42,978 bases of DNA, from positions 1-42,978 of IMG/VR virus record IMGVR_UViG_3300002835_000379; one strand, 5' to 3'. Below are positions 31,897 through 39,079 of this stretch, piece after piece (the first letter of the stretch is position 1; each line of letters opens with the position of its first letter). This DNA comes from a virus. The position numbers and the translations under genes are program-made. The notes beneath the pieces are model-generated. The model searched no databases. It was given only the letters and a program-made list of their open reading frames with translations, and was not told the origin of the DNA.

Positions 31897-32441
31897 TGTT
31901 CCTCCGTTATAGTTTTACGAATTACATCTAAGTACCCTGGACCCTTTTGTACCCACCAGTGATCTGGTTCAACAAAATGAAAAAATATCATTGCTACATT
32001 TCCAGAATCTGGGTTTGGAAATTTTTCTCTCCAATGCAACTGATCATTTCCATAATAAGCAAGGGCTTGATTTGGATATAATGTATATGCTTTATTTTCT
32101 ACAAATAAATCCCATGGCTCTGTTTGATAAACGCAAAAGTCTATAGTATAGGTACAAGCGTTATCATCTATATGCTTGTATAAATTTGCCTGCTTTCCTT
32201 CATAATGTGCAAAAAGAGAATATGATGGAATAAGGTTTTCACTGTTAAATTGTTTTCTAGCAATTGGTATTAACTTTTCTGCATAAGAGTCTATTAGTGA
32301 GTCATTAAAACAATACCTTCCAAAACCATCAGAATAGTCTTGTGGATTTTTTGGTTTATTTTTTAAATAGTTACTAAGTTCATAATATTCTTCTTCAGAA
32401 AAAACTTTATCCATAATAACTGGATCTTTAATCTGTATCAT
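31875..32441 (-). CDS. Divergent 2OG-Fe(II) oxygenase
   Basis: A 188-aa protein. ATG 32441 forms an ATGA overlap with the previous stop; the longer frame begins with TTG and is less likely. Ligands appear as H90-I-D92 (LYKHIDDNACTYTI) and H136 in GNDQLHWREKF. The usual INDDYEGGE core is missing and the Lys/Arg ten residues after the distal His is not evident, so 2-oxoglutarate binding may use another residue such as R138. The HWRE loop is one I associate with a separate phage branch of the superfamily. Substrate unknown; it is co-transcribed with the epimerase and GT genes. Confidence 0.72.
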   Translation of the reverse strand: MIQIKDPVIMDKVFSEEEYYELSNYLKNKPKNPQDYSDGFGRYCFNDSLIDSYAEKLIPIARKQFNSENLIPSYSLFAHYEGKQANLYKHIDDNACTYTIDFCVYQTEPWDLFVENKAYTLYPNQALAYYGNDQLHWREKFPNPDSGNVAMIFFHFVEPDHWWVQKGPGYLDVIRKTITEEQWNQRQQ

Positions 32442-33040
32442 CTTAACCAACTTACTACTGCATACCTTGTTCCACTAGTTACTGGAAGTACAGAATGATT
32501 GTATACATATGTTGATGGGAAAATAATTAATTCATTTTTTTCTGGTTTATGACTTACATTAAATCTTGGAAACTCTATCTCTCCACCTTCATAATCATCA
32601 TTCATGTAAAATATTGTAGACATTCTTCTATGATGATTCTTGTGGTCATCTATATGATTAGTAAATTTTTGACCAACGCCATATTTTAAAATACCATAGT
32701 CATCATGCCAAGTAGTCTCACATGAAAACATTGATCTATAGTCTATTTCTCTAGGATTAAATGCTTCAAAAAATATATTAGATAAATTTCCATAAAATGC
32801 ATCGCTAAAAGTCATAAAATCATCAACTATATAATCTTTATATGGTACACCTATAACTGATGTATCTCTAGCCTTAGTATCTACTTCAACACCGCCTTGG
32901 CCCTCTACCAGAGACTGATTCCATTCCACATTTAGTGATTCAGCGCCCTCTTCAATATCTTTTATTAAAGTAGATATGATATTGTCATCTAGTACATTCT
33001 TATAACAAACAATACCTGGAGCAATTTCATCTTTAATCAT
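32438..33040 (-). CDS. 2OG-Fe(II) oxygenase, prolyl-4-hydroxylase-like
   Basis: A 200-aa dioxygenase with ligands H129-I-D131 and H182; R192 is the 2-oxoglutarate anchor (SGTRYAVVSWLR, at the very C-terminus). The core IFYMNDDYEGGEIEFPRF is strongly P4H-like and close to that of 18744-19466. It lies two genes after the proline-rich fibre gene, and the stop of the zinc-ribbon gene is just before its ATG. It is a reasonable candidate for hydroxylating prolines in that fibre. No substrate is shown by the sequence itself. Confidence 0.9.
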   Translation of the reverse strand: MIKDEIAPGIVCYKNVLDDNIISTLIKDIEEGAESLNVEWNQSLVEGQGGVEVDTKARDTSVIGVPYKDYIVDDFMTFSDAFYGNLSNIFFEAFNPREIDYRSMFSCETTWHDDYGILKYGVGQKFTNHIDDHKNHHRRMSTIFYMNDDYEGGEIEFPRFNVSHKPEKNELIIFPSTYVYNHSVLPVTSGTRYAVVSWLR

Positions 33041-33041
33041 A

Positions 33042-33281
33042 TTACCACTTTTCTAGTGGACAAGTTGCATTTAGTAATTTAGTTTTAGCAAACATAAAAC
33101 ATCCACACTTTTTACATTGCTTTGTTAGTTTTATTAGTTCTGGACAGGATTGACAAATAGAATATCTTTCTTCTGCTACCTCTTTTGATGCCCACTCTGT
33201 TTCAGGGTTAATGAGATCCCATGGTCTAGTATCTCCAAGGCTTTCTTTATATTTTTGCCATACTGATTTTTCTTCTGACAT
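33042..33281 (-). CDS. Small zinc-ribbon protein (DUF6171-like)
   Basis: A 79-aa protein. Its C-terminal half has CQSCP, then CKKCGCFM, then ATCPLEKW: five to six cysteines in a CxxC...CxxCxC...CP pattern that should bind zinc. The plus-strand gene 41012-41212 shares almost all of it. The N-terminus is variable and Trp/Lys-rich (SVWQKYKESLGDTRPWDL). Such proteins accompany phage tail and DNA genes, with no known function that I can state. It is the first gene between the proline-rich fibre and the oxygenases, with an AGGG ribosome site. Confidence 0.75.
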   Translation of the reverse strand: MSEEKSVWQKYKESLGDTRPWDLINPETEWASKEVAEERYSICQSCPELIKLTKQCKKCGCFMFAKTKLLNATCPLEKW

Positions 33282-33312
33282 ATTTTCCCTACTTTTGTAT
33301 AGTTATTTATAC

Positions 33313-33318
33313 ATTATA
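33313..33318 (-). promoter_or_regulatory. TATAAT box upstream of the zinc-ribbon / glycosylation operon
   Basis: TATAAT on the minus strand lies 31 nt before ATG 33281, just after the stop of the proline-rich gene. A TATACA follows closely at 33296-33301, so which of the two is used is uncertain. Confidence 0.45.
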
Positions 33319-33320
33319 CA

Positions 33321-35720
33321 CTAACAAGCGCAAGTTCTTCCTGGGCAACATTCGCTACATCTCCAACAATATCCACAAGTACACTCTGTCGTTCCACCAG
33401 TTGGTGATGCAACAGGTGCTGCTGGGCTAGGTGCTACAGGTGCTGCTGGGCTAGGTGCTACAGGTGCTGCTGGGCTAGGTGCTACAGGTGCTGCTGGGCT
33501 AGGTGCTACAGGTGCTGCTGGGCTAGGTGCTACAGGTGCTGCTGGGCTAGGTGCTACAGGTGCTGCTGGGCTAGGTGCTACAGGTGCTGCTGGGCTAGGT
33601 GCTACAGGTGCTGCTGGGCTAGGTGCTACAGGTGCTGCTGGGCTAGGTGCTACAGGTGCTGCTGGGCTAGGTGCTACAGGTGCTGCTGGGCTAGGTGCTA
33701 CAGGTGCTGCTGGGCTAGGTGCTACAGGTGCTGCTGGGCTAGGTGCTACAGGTGCTGCTGGGCTAGGTGCTACAGGTGCTGCTGGGCTAGGTGCTACAGG
33801 TGCTGCTGGGCTAGGTGCTACAGGTGCTGCTGGGCTAGGTGCTACAGGTGCTGCTGGGCTAGGTGCAACTGGTGAAGGTGCTACAGGGGTTGACCATGGC
33901 TCTGAAGAACACTCACCGAATGTGCTGCTCCAATAATATCCACATGACTGACACTTAGACTGATTATATGACCAAGCCAAGTTTTCATCACATGATGCAA
34001 CAGGTGCAGGTGAAGGTGCTACAGGGGCAGGTGCTGGTGCTGGTGCAGGTGCTGGAGTTGGTGCTGGAGTTGGCACTGGTGTAATTGTTACTGGTACAGG
34101 TGCCACAGGGCTTGGTGCGACAGGACTTGGTGCAACTGGAGCAGGTGAAGTCCATGGAGTTGTTGAGCATTCGCCAAACTCATCTGAGTAGTAGTATCCA
34201 CATGATTGACACTTAGACTTATTGTATGCCCAAGCATCTGCAGGAACGCATGATGGTGCTACTGGTGCAGGAGCAGGTGCTGGTGCTGGAGCAGGTGCTG
34301 GTGCAGCAGGGGCTGGGGCAGGCGAAGGACTAGAACCCCATGGTTCTGTTGAACATTCACCAAATTCATCTGAGTAGTAGTATCCGCAAGCCTGGCACAT
34401 TGACTTAGTGTATGACCAAGCATCTGCAGGTACGCATGATGATGAAACTGGTGCTGGGGCAGGTGATGGAGATGATCCGCAACTTAGTGTAGGAATTGTT
34501 CCTCCAACTCCACTTTGTGTACTTGTTACAGATCCAGAACATTGGCTATTCATAGAATTAAATGCTAAAGTAAAGTCTACGCTACTTGTTCCAGTAACCT
34601 GCTGATTATTGGTGGAGCAACAACCTGTATACCAATAAGTAATTCCTGCTGGTGCAGGTGTTGGAGCAGGCGATGTTCCACTACAACTTGGTGTTCCATC
34701 TTGTGGTGTCGAACCACAGACCCATCCAATAGGTGGATATCCATTTGCATTTTCTTGAGCATCATATGCATCGGCACAAGAAGATGATGTTGAGAATGGT
34801 CCAACTGGATTATTGCTTAAATCACAATATCCAAAGTAATTTGTTACTCCTACTGGAGCAGGGGCTGGGGCAGGAGCAGGTACTGGTGCAGGAGCAGGTA
34901 CTGGTGCAGGAGCAGGTACTGGTGCAGGAGCAGGTACTGGTGCAGGGGCTACAGGTGCGACAGGTGCGACAGGTGCGACAGGTGGAGGTGCTACAGGAGC
35001 AGGGGCTACTGGGCTAGGTGCTACAGGTGAAGGTGCTACGGGAGCAGGTGAAGGTGCTGGGGCAACTGGAGCAGGAGCAACAGGAGCAGGTGCTATGGTT
35101 GATCCTTCATATACATCGCCAGTAACTAACCATGTATTAGTGTCTAACTTTATAACAGTAACTCTACCATATTGAGAATCAATATATGCTTCACTAGGAT
35201 TTTTGCTGAGAACTGTTGCAGATGAACTAATCAGTACTGTACCAGTTCCCAATCTAACTACATCAAACTTAAAACCATTTGCTATTGGCAATTCTGCGTT
35301 TGTTGGAAGGGCAATTGTAGAAGCAGAAGAACTGTCTACAGTAATTACTTTACCCGCATCATTTAAATCAATACTATAAGAACCTAACTTTGATACAACA
35401 TTTGAATACCCTGATACATTCTTCCATCCATTATGGTAATACTGTAATTGGTTTATTACAGTACCGCCAGTTGTAGATTGTCTTACAAAACAAACTGAAC
35501 CATCTACTGGGTTTGGTATAGCAATGTCACGAGTTTCTGGAGACTGAAAATTATTAATTCCTGCTCTTGATATTAAAACTTCTTCAAAAGTAACGGGGGA
35601 TGCAAAGGTTTGTGAAGCAGTCCAAGTATAAGAAGCATTAGTATTAATAGCACCACTGATGGCATACCATGTGCCATCCTTATAAATATATGCTACTTTA
35701 CCGTCACTATTAATTGGCAT
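33321..35720 (-). CDS. Proline-rich repeat fibre with cysteine modules and Cys-rich tail
   Basis: A 799-aa probable virion fibre. Residues 1 to about 205 form a beta-rich fibre domain ending WLVTGDVYEG. Then Ala/Val/Ser-Pro dipeptide repeats alternate with Cys domains. Two early Cys domains are at about 290-345 (YFGYCDLSNN) and 355-415 (YTGCCSTNNQ). Three copies follow of a module that starts C-x(5-6)-W-x-Y and continues CQxCGYYxS and FGECS. Next come 19 units of the octapeptide APVAPSPA and an eight-Cys tail (residues 780-799) matching that of 20005-20982. The composition resembles plant hydroxyproline-rich glycoproteins. It starts inside the stop region of a 38-aa ORF. Confidence 0.85.
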   Translation of the reverse strand: MPINSDGKVAYIYKDGTWYAISGAINTNASYTWTASQTFASPVTFEEVLISRAGINNFQSPETRDIAIPNPVDGSVCFVRQSTTGGTVINQLQYYHNGWKNVSGYSNVVSKLGSYSIDLNDAGKVITVDSSSASTIALPTNAELPIANGFKFDVVRLGTGTVLISSSATVLSKNPSEAYIDSQYGRVTVIKLDTNTWLVTGDVYEGSTIAPAPVAPAPVAPAPSPAPVAPSPVAPSPVAPAPVAPPPVAPVAPVAPVAPAPVPAPAPVPAPAPVPAPAPVPAPAPAPAPVGVTNYFGYCDLSNNPVGPFSTSSSCADAYDAQENANGYPPIGWVCGSTPQDGTPSCSGTSPAPTPAPAGITYWYTGCCSTNNQQVTGTSSVDFTLAFNSMNSQCSGSVTSTQSGVGGTIPTLSCGSSPSPAPAPVSSSCVPADAWSYTKSMCQACGYYYSDEFGECSTEPWGSSPSPAPAPAAPAPAPAPAPAPAPVAPSCVPADAWAYNKSKCQSCGYYYSDEFGECSTTPWTSPAPVAPSPVAPSPVAPVPVTITPVPTPAPTPAPAPAPAPAPVAPSPAPVASCDENLAWSYNQSKCQSCGYYWSSTFGECSSEPWSTPVAPSPVAPSPAAPVAPSPAAPVAPSPAAPVAPSPAAPVAPSPAAPVAPSPAAPVAPSPAAPVAPSPAAPVAPSPAAPVAPSPAAPVAPSPAAPVAPSPAAPVAPSPAAPVAPSPAAPVAPSPAAPVAPSPAAPVAPSPAAPVAPSPAAPVAPSPAAPVASPTGGTTECTCGYCWRCSECCPGRTCAC
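33409..33864. repeat. 24-bp tandem repeat, 19 units (18 identical)
   Basis: The plus-strand unit is GCTACAGGTGCTGCTGGGCTAGGT cut as GCTACAGGTGCT + GCTGGGCTAGGT (two halves of 12 bases). Units from 33433 to 33864 are 18 perfect copies; the first (33409-33432) has one changed base. It encodes PSPAAPVA repeatedly. Perfect identity means recent expansion or active homogenisation, and length can vary in frame. Confidence 0.95.
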
Positions 35721-35826
35721 CTGATGTCAACCCCAATGAACGTAATTCTGCTTCTGTTAATCCCAAAGCAACTAGTTTTGCTATGGCTCTTTCTTTTAGT
35801 ATTTGATTGGTTTGTTCGTTAGACAT
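35710..35826 (-). CDS. Small 38-aa ORF between fibre genes
   Basis: A complete short frame: ATG 35826 overlaps the upstream stop as TAATG, and the stop at 35710-35712 lies 10 bp inside the start of the proline-rich gene. The product starts MSNEQTNQILKERAIAKLVA and continues with a Leu/Glu-rich helix containing LTEAELRSLGL. Overlaps on both sides show that it is kept as a coupled gene. XkdX-type small proteins sit in a similar place in tail operons, but homology is not certain. Confidence 0.7.
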   Translation of the reverse strand: MSNEQTNQILKERAIAKLVALGLTEAELRSLGLTSDAN

Positions 35827-36260
35827 TATTCACCAATCACCCGCCATTCAAGTCCAGACCATACATATAGTTTGAGTGGTGAAGAATCTGAGTCTACCCA
35901 AAGAGTTCCAGACGTTAGGTTTTCTGTTGGGGCAGTTGTTGAGTATGTTGCTGTTCCATAGGTTGGAGCATTTCCAGTAACAGAGTCTCCATCTACCCAA
36001 ATATATCCATTAACCAATAGTGGTCCTGATGGTTCGTTATTAGACAATGCTGATCTGGCTGGATCTGATTCGATAACATCTATTCTTGTATCTAATGCCT
36101 TTATGTGTCCTGCCGTAGAATTTGCTATTAACTCTGATTCTGTTGCTGGTACTGTAGTTGTTCCATAATGATATAAGCGAAGGGCAGCCTGAATATCAGC
36201 AGCGTCCTCATAACCTGGGATCTGCGTTTTATAAACATTACCGATATCTTCAGAAGCCAC
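35826..36260 (-). CDS. Short fibre/baseplate protein with repeated W-V-D-S-D motif
   Basis: A 144-aa protein starting with GTG 36260 right after an in-frame TAG, with AAGGTGGTGAT upstream as a ribosome site. The second half has two related strands, YIWVDGDSVTGNAPTYG and GTLWVDSDSSPLKLYVW, a pattern common in actinophage fibre proteins. The N-terminal half is polar and includes AAALRLYHYGTTTVPATESELI-type helix residues. It is probably structural, at the base of the following fibre. Confidence 0.65.
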   Translation of the reverse strand: MASEDIGNVYKTQIPGYEDAADIQAALRLYHYGTTTVPATESELIANSTAGHIKALDTRIDVIESDPARSALSNNEPSGPLLVNGYIWVDGDSVTGNAPTYGTATYSTTAPTENLTSGTLWVDSDSSPLKLYVWSGLEWRVIGE

Positions 36261-36278
36261 CTAACATCACCACCTTAG

Positions 36279-36287
36279 ATTATACCA
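36279..36287 (-). promoter_or_regulatory. Extended -10 promoter (TGGTATAAT) for the proline-rich fibre operon
   Basis: TGG-TATAAT on the minus strand overlaps the stop of the upstream gene. A ribosome site and GTG 36260 follow after 18 nt. Confidence 0.6.
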
Positions 36288-36876
36288 CTCGTATATCGAA
36301 GTGTACGGTTCTTGTACCAGTATCTCCATCTGAAGATCCCAACGGTATCCAAGAGTTATCCTTATACTCCAATGCCTTTATTACTATAACTAAATTAATA
36401 AACTCTGTTTCTTCATCTACTACAACCGATATAGAGTCTATAGATGACGCTACTGGGTTTTGGTTTTCTATACTGTATGTGATATTAAAGTTTTCTGATT
36501 CTACTGTTGAAACCAATGACAATGGAAGGATATCTGTTACGTTAATTGTTTTTGTTGCAGTTCCTTCTATAAAACTCAATGCATAGTTTTTCTTTAATTC
36601 GTTTGGAAAAATTTTAAATACCTTTACCCATGTACCTCCGATAACTGGCACAGAAACATACTGGTATACATTTAGGTATTCGCTATCTAATGGATTTAAA
36701 TTAAAAAATAAATCATACGGCAATGGTGTTCCTTCAAAGACTTCTGAAGGCTTTCCCATATCTAAAAATATCTGACTTCCACGTTGTCCTTTTGCACCTA
36801 AGTCCAAGTCAACAGTTATTTCTGTTGGTGGACCTATAACTAAAAGATCGTCTGTAGAAAGTAAAACCTCACTCAT
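36280..36876 (-). CDS. Fibre protein with a short collagen-like N-terminal motif
   Basis: A 198-aa protein. The beginning (TEITVDLDLGAKGQRGSQIF, then LDMGKPSEVFEG) is the collagen-like head of a family common in actinophage fibre operons. The rest is beta-rich with a VNLNPLDSEYLNVYQYV-like strand and an acidic middle. It overlaps the upstream gene by 4 bp. The role is probably baseplate or fibre attachment. Confidence 0.65.
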   Translation of the reverse strand: MSEVLLSTDDLLVIGPPTEITVDLDLGAKGQRGSQIFLDMGKPSEVFEGTPLPYDLFFNLNPLDSEYLNVYQYVSVPVIGGTWVKVFKIFPNELKKNYALSFIEGTATKTINVTDILPLSLVSTVESENFNITYSIENQNPVASSIDSISVVVDEETEFINLVIVIKALEYKDNSWIPLGSSDGDTGTRTVHFDIRVV

Positions 36877-37244
36877 GCTGGCCTACTCACTTGATCAGTA
36901 ACAGAAACAGTTCCAGTAAGCAAAGTGTAAACATATGGATATGGAGTAGATGCTTTCTTTACTTCAACGTCATAATAATAGGTTTTAGTTGGATCTAGTT
37001 GTCCACCTGCTGCTGGTGTAATAGCACACTTTACATAGTTAGGAAAATCTTCTCCTCCAGTTAAAGTTGGAATTACTGAATAACATTCAATAAGAGTTGT
37101 TGCTCCTCTTGATTCACCAATTTTAAATTGAACCGTATAGTCTGTTAGGTCCATAGCAGAGCCTCCTGCTAGTTTAGGGTATATGTTAAACTCGTAGGTG
37201 TCACCCTTATAATAATTTATATTTAATTCTCCTGGAAATGCCAT
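36873..37244 (-). CDS. BppU-like baseplate/fibre Ig-fold protein
   Basis: A 123-aa beta-sandwich protein. The opening FPGELNINYYKGDTYEFNIY, the LTDYTVQFKIGESRGATTLI middle and TKTYYYDVEVKKASTPYPYV match the N-terminal Ig-like fold of BppU-type baseplate proteins. It starts from a GAGGAGGAACC ribosome site 15 nt after a TGGTATAAT promoter and is followed by a 4-bp overlap with the next gene. Confidence 0.65.
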   Translation of the reverse strand: MAFPGELNINYYKGDTYEFNIYPKLAGGSAMDLTDYTVQFKIGESRGATTLIECYSVIPTLTGGEDFPNYVKCAITPAAGGQLDPTKTYYYDVEVKKASTPYPYVYTLLTGTVSVTDQVSRPA

Positions 37245-37259
37245 GGTTCCTCCTCGTAA

Positions 37260-37268
37260 ATTATACCA
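37260..37268 (-). promoter_or_regulatory. Extended -10 promoter (TGGTATAAT) for the BppU-like gene
   Basis: TGG-TATAAT on the minus strand, 15 nt before ATG 37244, with a strong GAGGAGG in the leader. It overlaps the stop codon of the collagen-like gene. Confidence 0.6.
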
Positions 37269-37989
37269 CGCCGATGTATATAGAATTCAAAATTACAGAA
37301 GAGTCATAGTCTGTTCTAATCTGAGGGATAGCGCCAGAATTCCACATATCTTCATTCTCTATAAAAAAGTGCTGAGTAACATACATATTATAGACATATT
37401 GATATTTTAGTGAGGCTACAAACTGAGATATTTCGGTGGTAGATTTAGGGAAAAAGGTCCTAATCCAAACCTCAGTATTATTGTATTCAGTCGTCAATTC
37501 AAAGTTATAGGTTACAAATACCTGTGATCCTACATTTAAGCCATGAAAGTTAAGCATTCTTTGCTCTGCATTCCACAGGCTTGTGCATCCTTCTGGTAGA
37601 TATTTTTCATTGGTATCTTTACCCTTTGAATCTACCCAAAGACTTACCCACCCTTCGTCACCGTAACTTACTCCTAAATTTAATGGTTTTTTATTTAAGT
37701 TAAAATATCCTGCCCAGCCAGCCTGTTGTCCAGATGAAGACAAAGAACTTTTTCCATCCTTACCGTCTTTACCAGTTGCACCTTTTTCGCCTTTAGGACC
37801 CTGGCTACCGTCTTTTCCAGCAGGTCCTTGGGGTCCAACAGGCCCAGGCACTCCTGCAGGCCCCTGTGGCCCAGGAACGGGTATATAGTTGATTAATGTG
37901 TCAGAACCTGTTGTTTGTGTCTGTACGACTTGATCTGCGTAAGTTGATTTTTTAGCACCAGGGAAATCCATAGATTTAGAAACAGCCAT
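37261..37989 (-). CDS. Collagen-like fibre protein
   Basis: A 242-aa protein. Residues about 38-81 are Gly-X-Y repeats (PGPQGPAGVPGPVGPQGPAG, then KDGSQGPKGEKGATGKDGKD), which should form a trimeric collagen-like shaft. A beta-rich C-terminal domain of about 150 residues follows, probably the tip. The Pro-rich Y positions are possible targets for prolyl hydroxylases such as those encoded downstream. ATG 37989 is 6 nt after TGGGATAAT with no ribosome site. Confidence 0.78.
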   Translation of the reverse strand: MAVSKSMDFPGAKKSTYADQVVQTQTTGSDTLINYIPVPGPQGPAGVPGPVGPQGPAGKDGSQGPKGEKGATGKDGKDGKSSLSSSGQQAGWAGYFNLNKKPLNLGVSYGDEGWVSLWVDSKGKDTNEKYLPEGCTSLWNAEQRMLNFHGLNVGSQVFVTYNFELTTEYNNTEVWIRTFFPKSTTEISQFVASLKYQYVYNMYVTQHFFIENEDMWNSGAIPQIRTDYDSSVILNSIYIGVV

Positions 37990-37995
37990 GGTGAC

Positions 37996-38004
37996 ATTAT
38001 CCCA
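37996..38004 (-). promoter_or_regulatory. Extended -10 promoter (TGGGATAAT), leaderless type
   Basis: TGG-GATAAT on the minus strand ends 6 nt before ATG 37989. No Shine-Dalgarno sequence intervenes. Confidence 0.5.
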
Positions 38005-38009
38005 CAGTA

Positions 38010-38702
38010 TTATTCACAAATATATGAGAATGACATGTGGCATTTATCTGAAGTTGTTAAAACAAATGGTGAGTTGTGATCAAATGGCTCATCTTTTGCA
38101 GAACTTCCAATATTCCACATAGTAAAGGTAGTTGAGCCTGGAGATAGGTGTCCCTTAATACTGTAATGATCTATGCCTTGATTTACAACATCGTGTATTG
38201 ATCCACCATAAACATCTGTATGGTATTTTGATGCAAATGGAATAGTTAGTGAATACTGTCCAGTTCCAAAATTAGTAACGTTAGTAAATAAAACATCTAT
38301 TTGAACAGTTACTAAATTTCCAATCTTAATATAAGATCCAGTTGCTGGTGTTCCAGTAAAAGTTAAATCAGTTGCAGACCAAACTGGGCTGTAAGAATTA
38401 ATTGTAGTTGTACCAGTGTCTAGATTTGCATCTTGACCATCTATTCCATCTTCGCCTGGTTCTGCAATCGTTGTCCAATAAAAAGTTCCTGGTGGATATC
38501 CTGGATTAGGCTCACCAACTCTGTAATATGTTCCACCGTTATATGTAACTACATCTCCTGGTGAATAGTCTGCTCCATTGTCGTATGCTCCAACAAAATT
38601 CCAAAGAGCATCTGCTCCATCTGCACCTGCTGGACCTTGTGGACCTGTGGGACCTGGAATACCAGATCCATTTCCGCTACCAGGATGTGTAAACCGTGCC
38701 AC
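38010..38702 (-). CDS. Collagen-like fibre with CBM5/12-like carbohydrate-binding domain
   Basis: A 230-aa protein starting with GTG 38702, which overlaps the upstream TAG. Residues about 12-30 are Gly-X-Y repeats (PGPTGPQGPAGADGAD). Residues about 33-78 (WNFVGAYDNGADYSPGDVVTY, then NGGTYYRVGEPNPGYPPG) resemble a chitin-binding-type CBM5/12 module. A second short Gly-X-Y stretch and a C-terminal beta domain follow. It is likely a fibre that touches surface glycans. Confidence 0.75.
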   Translation of the reverse strand: MARFTHPGSGNGSGIPGPTGPQGPAGADGADALWNFVGAYDNGADYSPGDVVTYNGGTYYRVGEPNPGYPPGTFYWTTIAEPGEDGIDGQDANLDTGTTTINSYSPVWSATDLTFTGTPATGSYIKIGNLVTVQIDVLFTNVTNFGTGQYSLTIPFASKYHTDVYGGSIHDVVNQGIDHYSIKGHLSPGSTTFTMWNIGSSAKDEPFDHNSPFVLTTSDKCHMSFSYICE

Positions 38703-38983
38703 TAGTTTTGACTCTCCAAGCCAGTCTGCATTAATGCCAAGTTCATTGTTGTTGATCCAATTGCATACAATGCATCAACGCTTGGAAGTTCAAAAGATAT
38801 AGAGTGGTTTGGCATAATTCTAAAACCATAGTTGGCTGAAGAAACTGTGTCATCTCCACCAATATAAATATATCCAGCATCATTAACGTTTTGAAGTGTT
38901 ATATCCATGCCACCATGCTTACCATTTGGAGTAAGTCTAACTGGTGCTGTGCTTGTTAATGCTACTATAGAGTGTTGGGCCAT
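38702..38983 (-). CDS. Small beta-rich fibre-associated protein
   Basis: A 93-aa protein rich in beta-forming residues with Gly turns (TLQNVNDAGYIYIGGDDTVS). It follows a good TAGGAGATAATTA ribosome site that overlaps the stop of a 27-aa ORF, and overlaps the collagen-like gene by a TAGTG junction. It is probably a small virion protein; I do not recognise a named family. Confidence 0.6.
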   Translation of the reverse strand: MAQHSIVALTSTAPVRLTPNGKHGGMDITLQNVNDAGYIYIGGDDTVSSANYGFRIMPNHSISFELPSVDALYAIGSTTMNLALMQTGLESQN

Positions 38984-38995
38984 ATTAATTATCTC

Positions 38996-39079
38996 CTATT
39001 TAACCTTGTAGGTTTTTCCATTTATTTTTATTACTGATGGAATATTATCTTTCTTATCGCTTACCTTAATGACTGGCAT
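38996..39079 (-). CDS. Very small 27-aa ORF
   Basis: ATG 39079 overlaps the preceding stop as TAATG, and the TAG at 38996-38998 lies within the ribosome site of the next gene. The product begins MPVIKVSDKKDNI and ends with KINGKTYKVK. The tight junctions on both sides argue that it is a real translated gene rather than spacer. Function unknown. Confidence 0.6.
   Translation of the reverse strand: MPVIKVSDKKDNIPSVIKINGKTYKVK

Noticed and set aside
32442-32450. TTG start giving an MVK extension of the divergent oxygenase
   Set aside because: ATG 32441 makes a standard ATGA overlap with the upstream stop and is the more usual start.
33409-33864. Regular 24-bp repeats as a possible CRISPR array
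   Set aside because: There are no unique spacers; the units are directly tandem, in frame and encode part of a fibre protein.
37261-38702. Collagen-like genes as evidence of a eukaryotic virus
   Set aside because: Short Gly-X-Y stretches are common in phage fibres, and the rest of the window (HK97 head module, Shine-Dalgarno sites, bacterial promoters) is clearly that of a bacteriophage.
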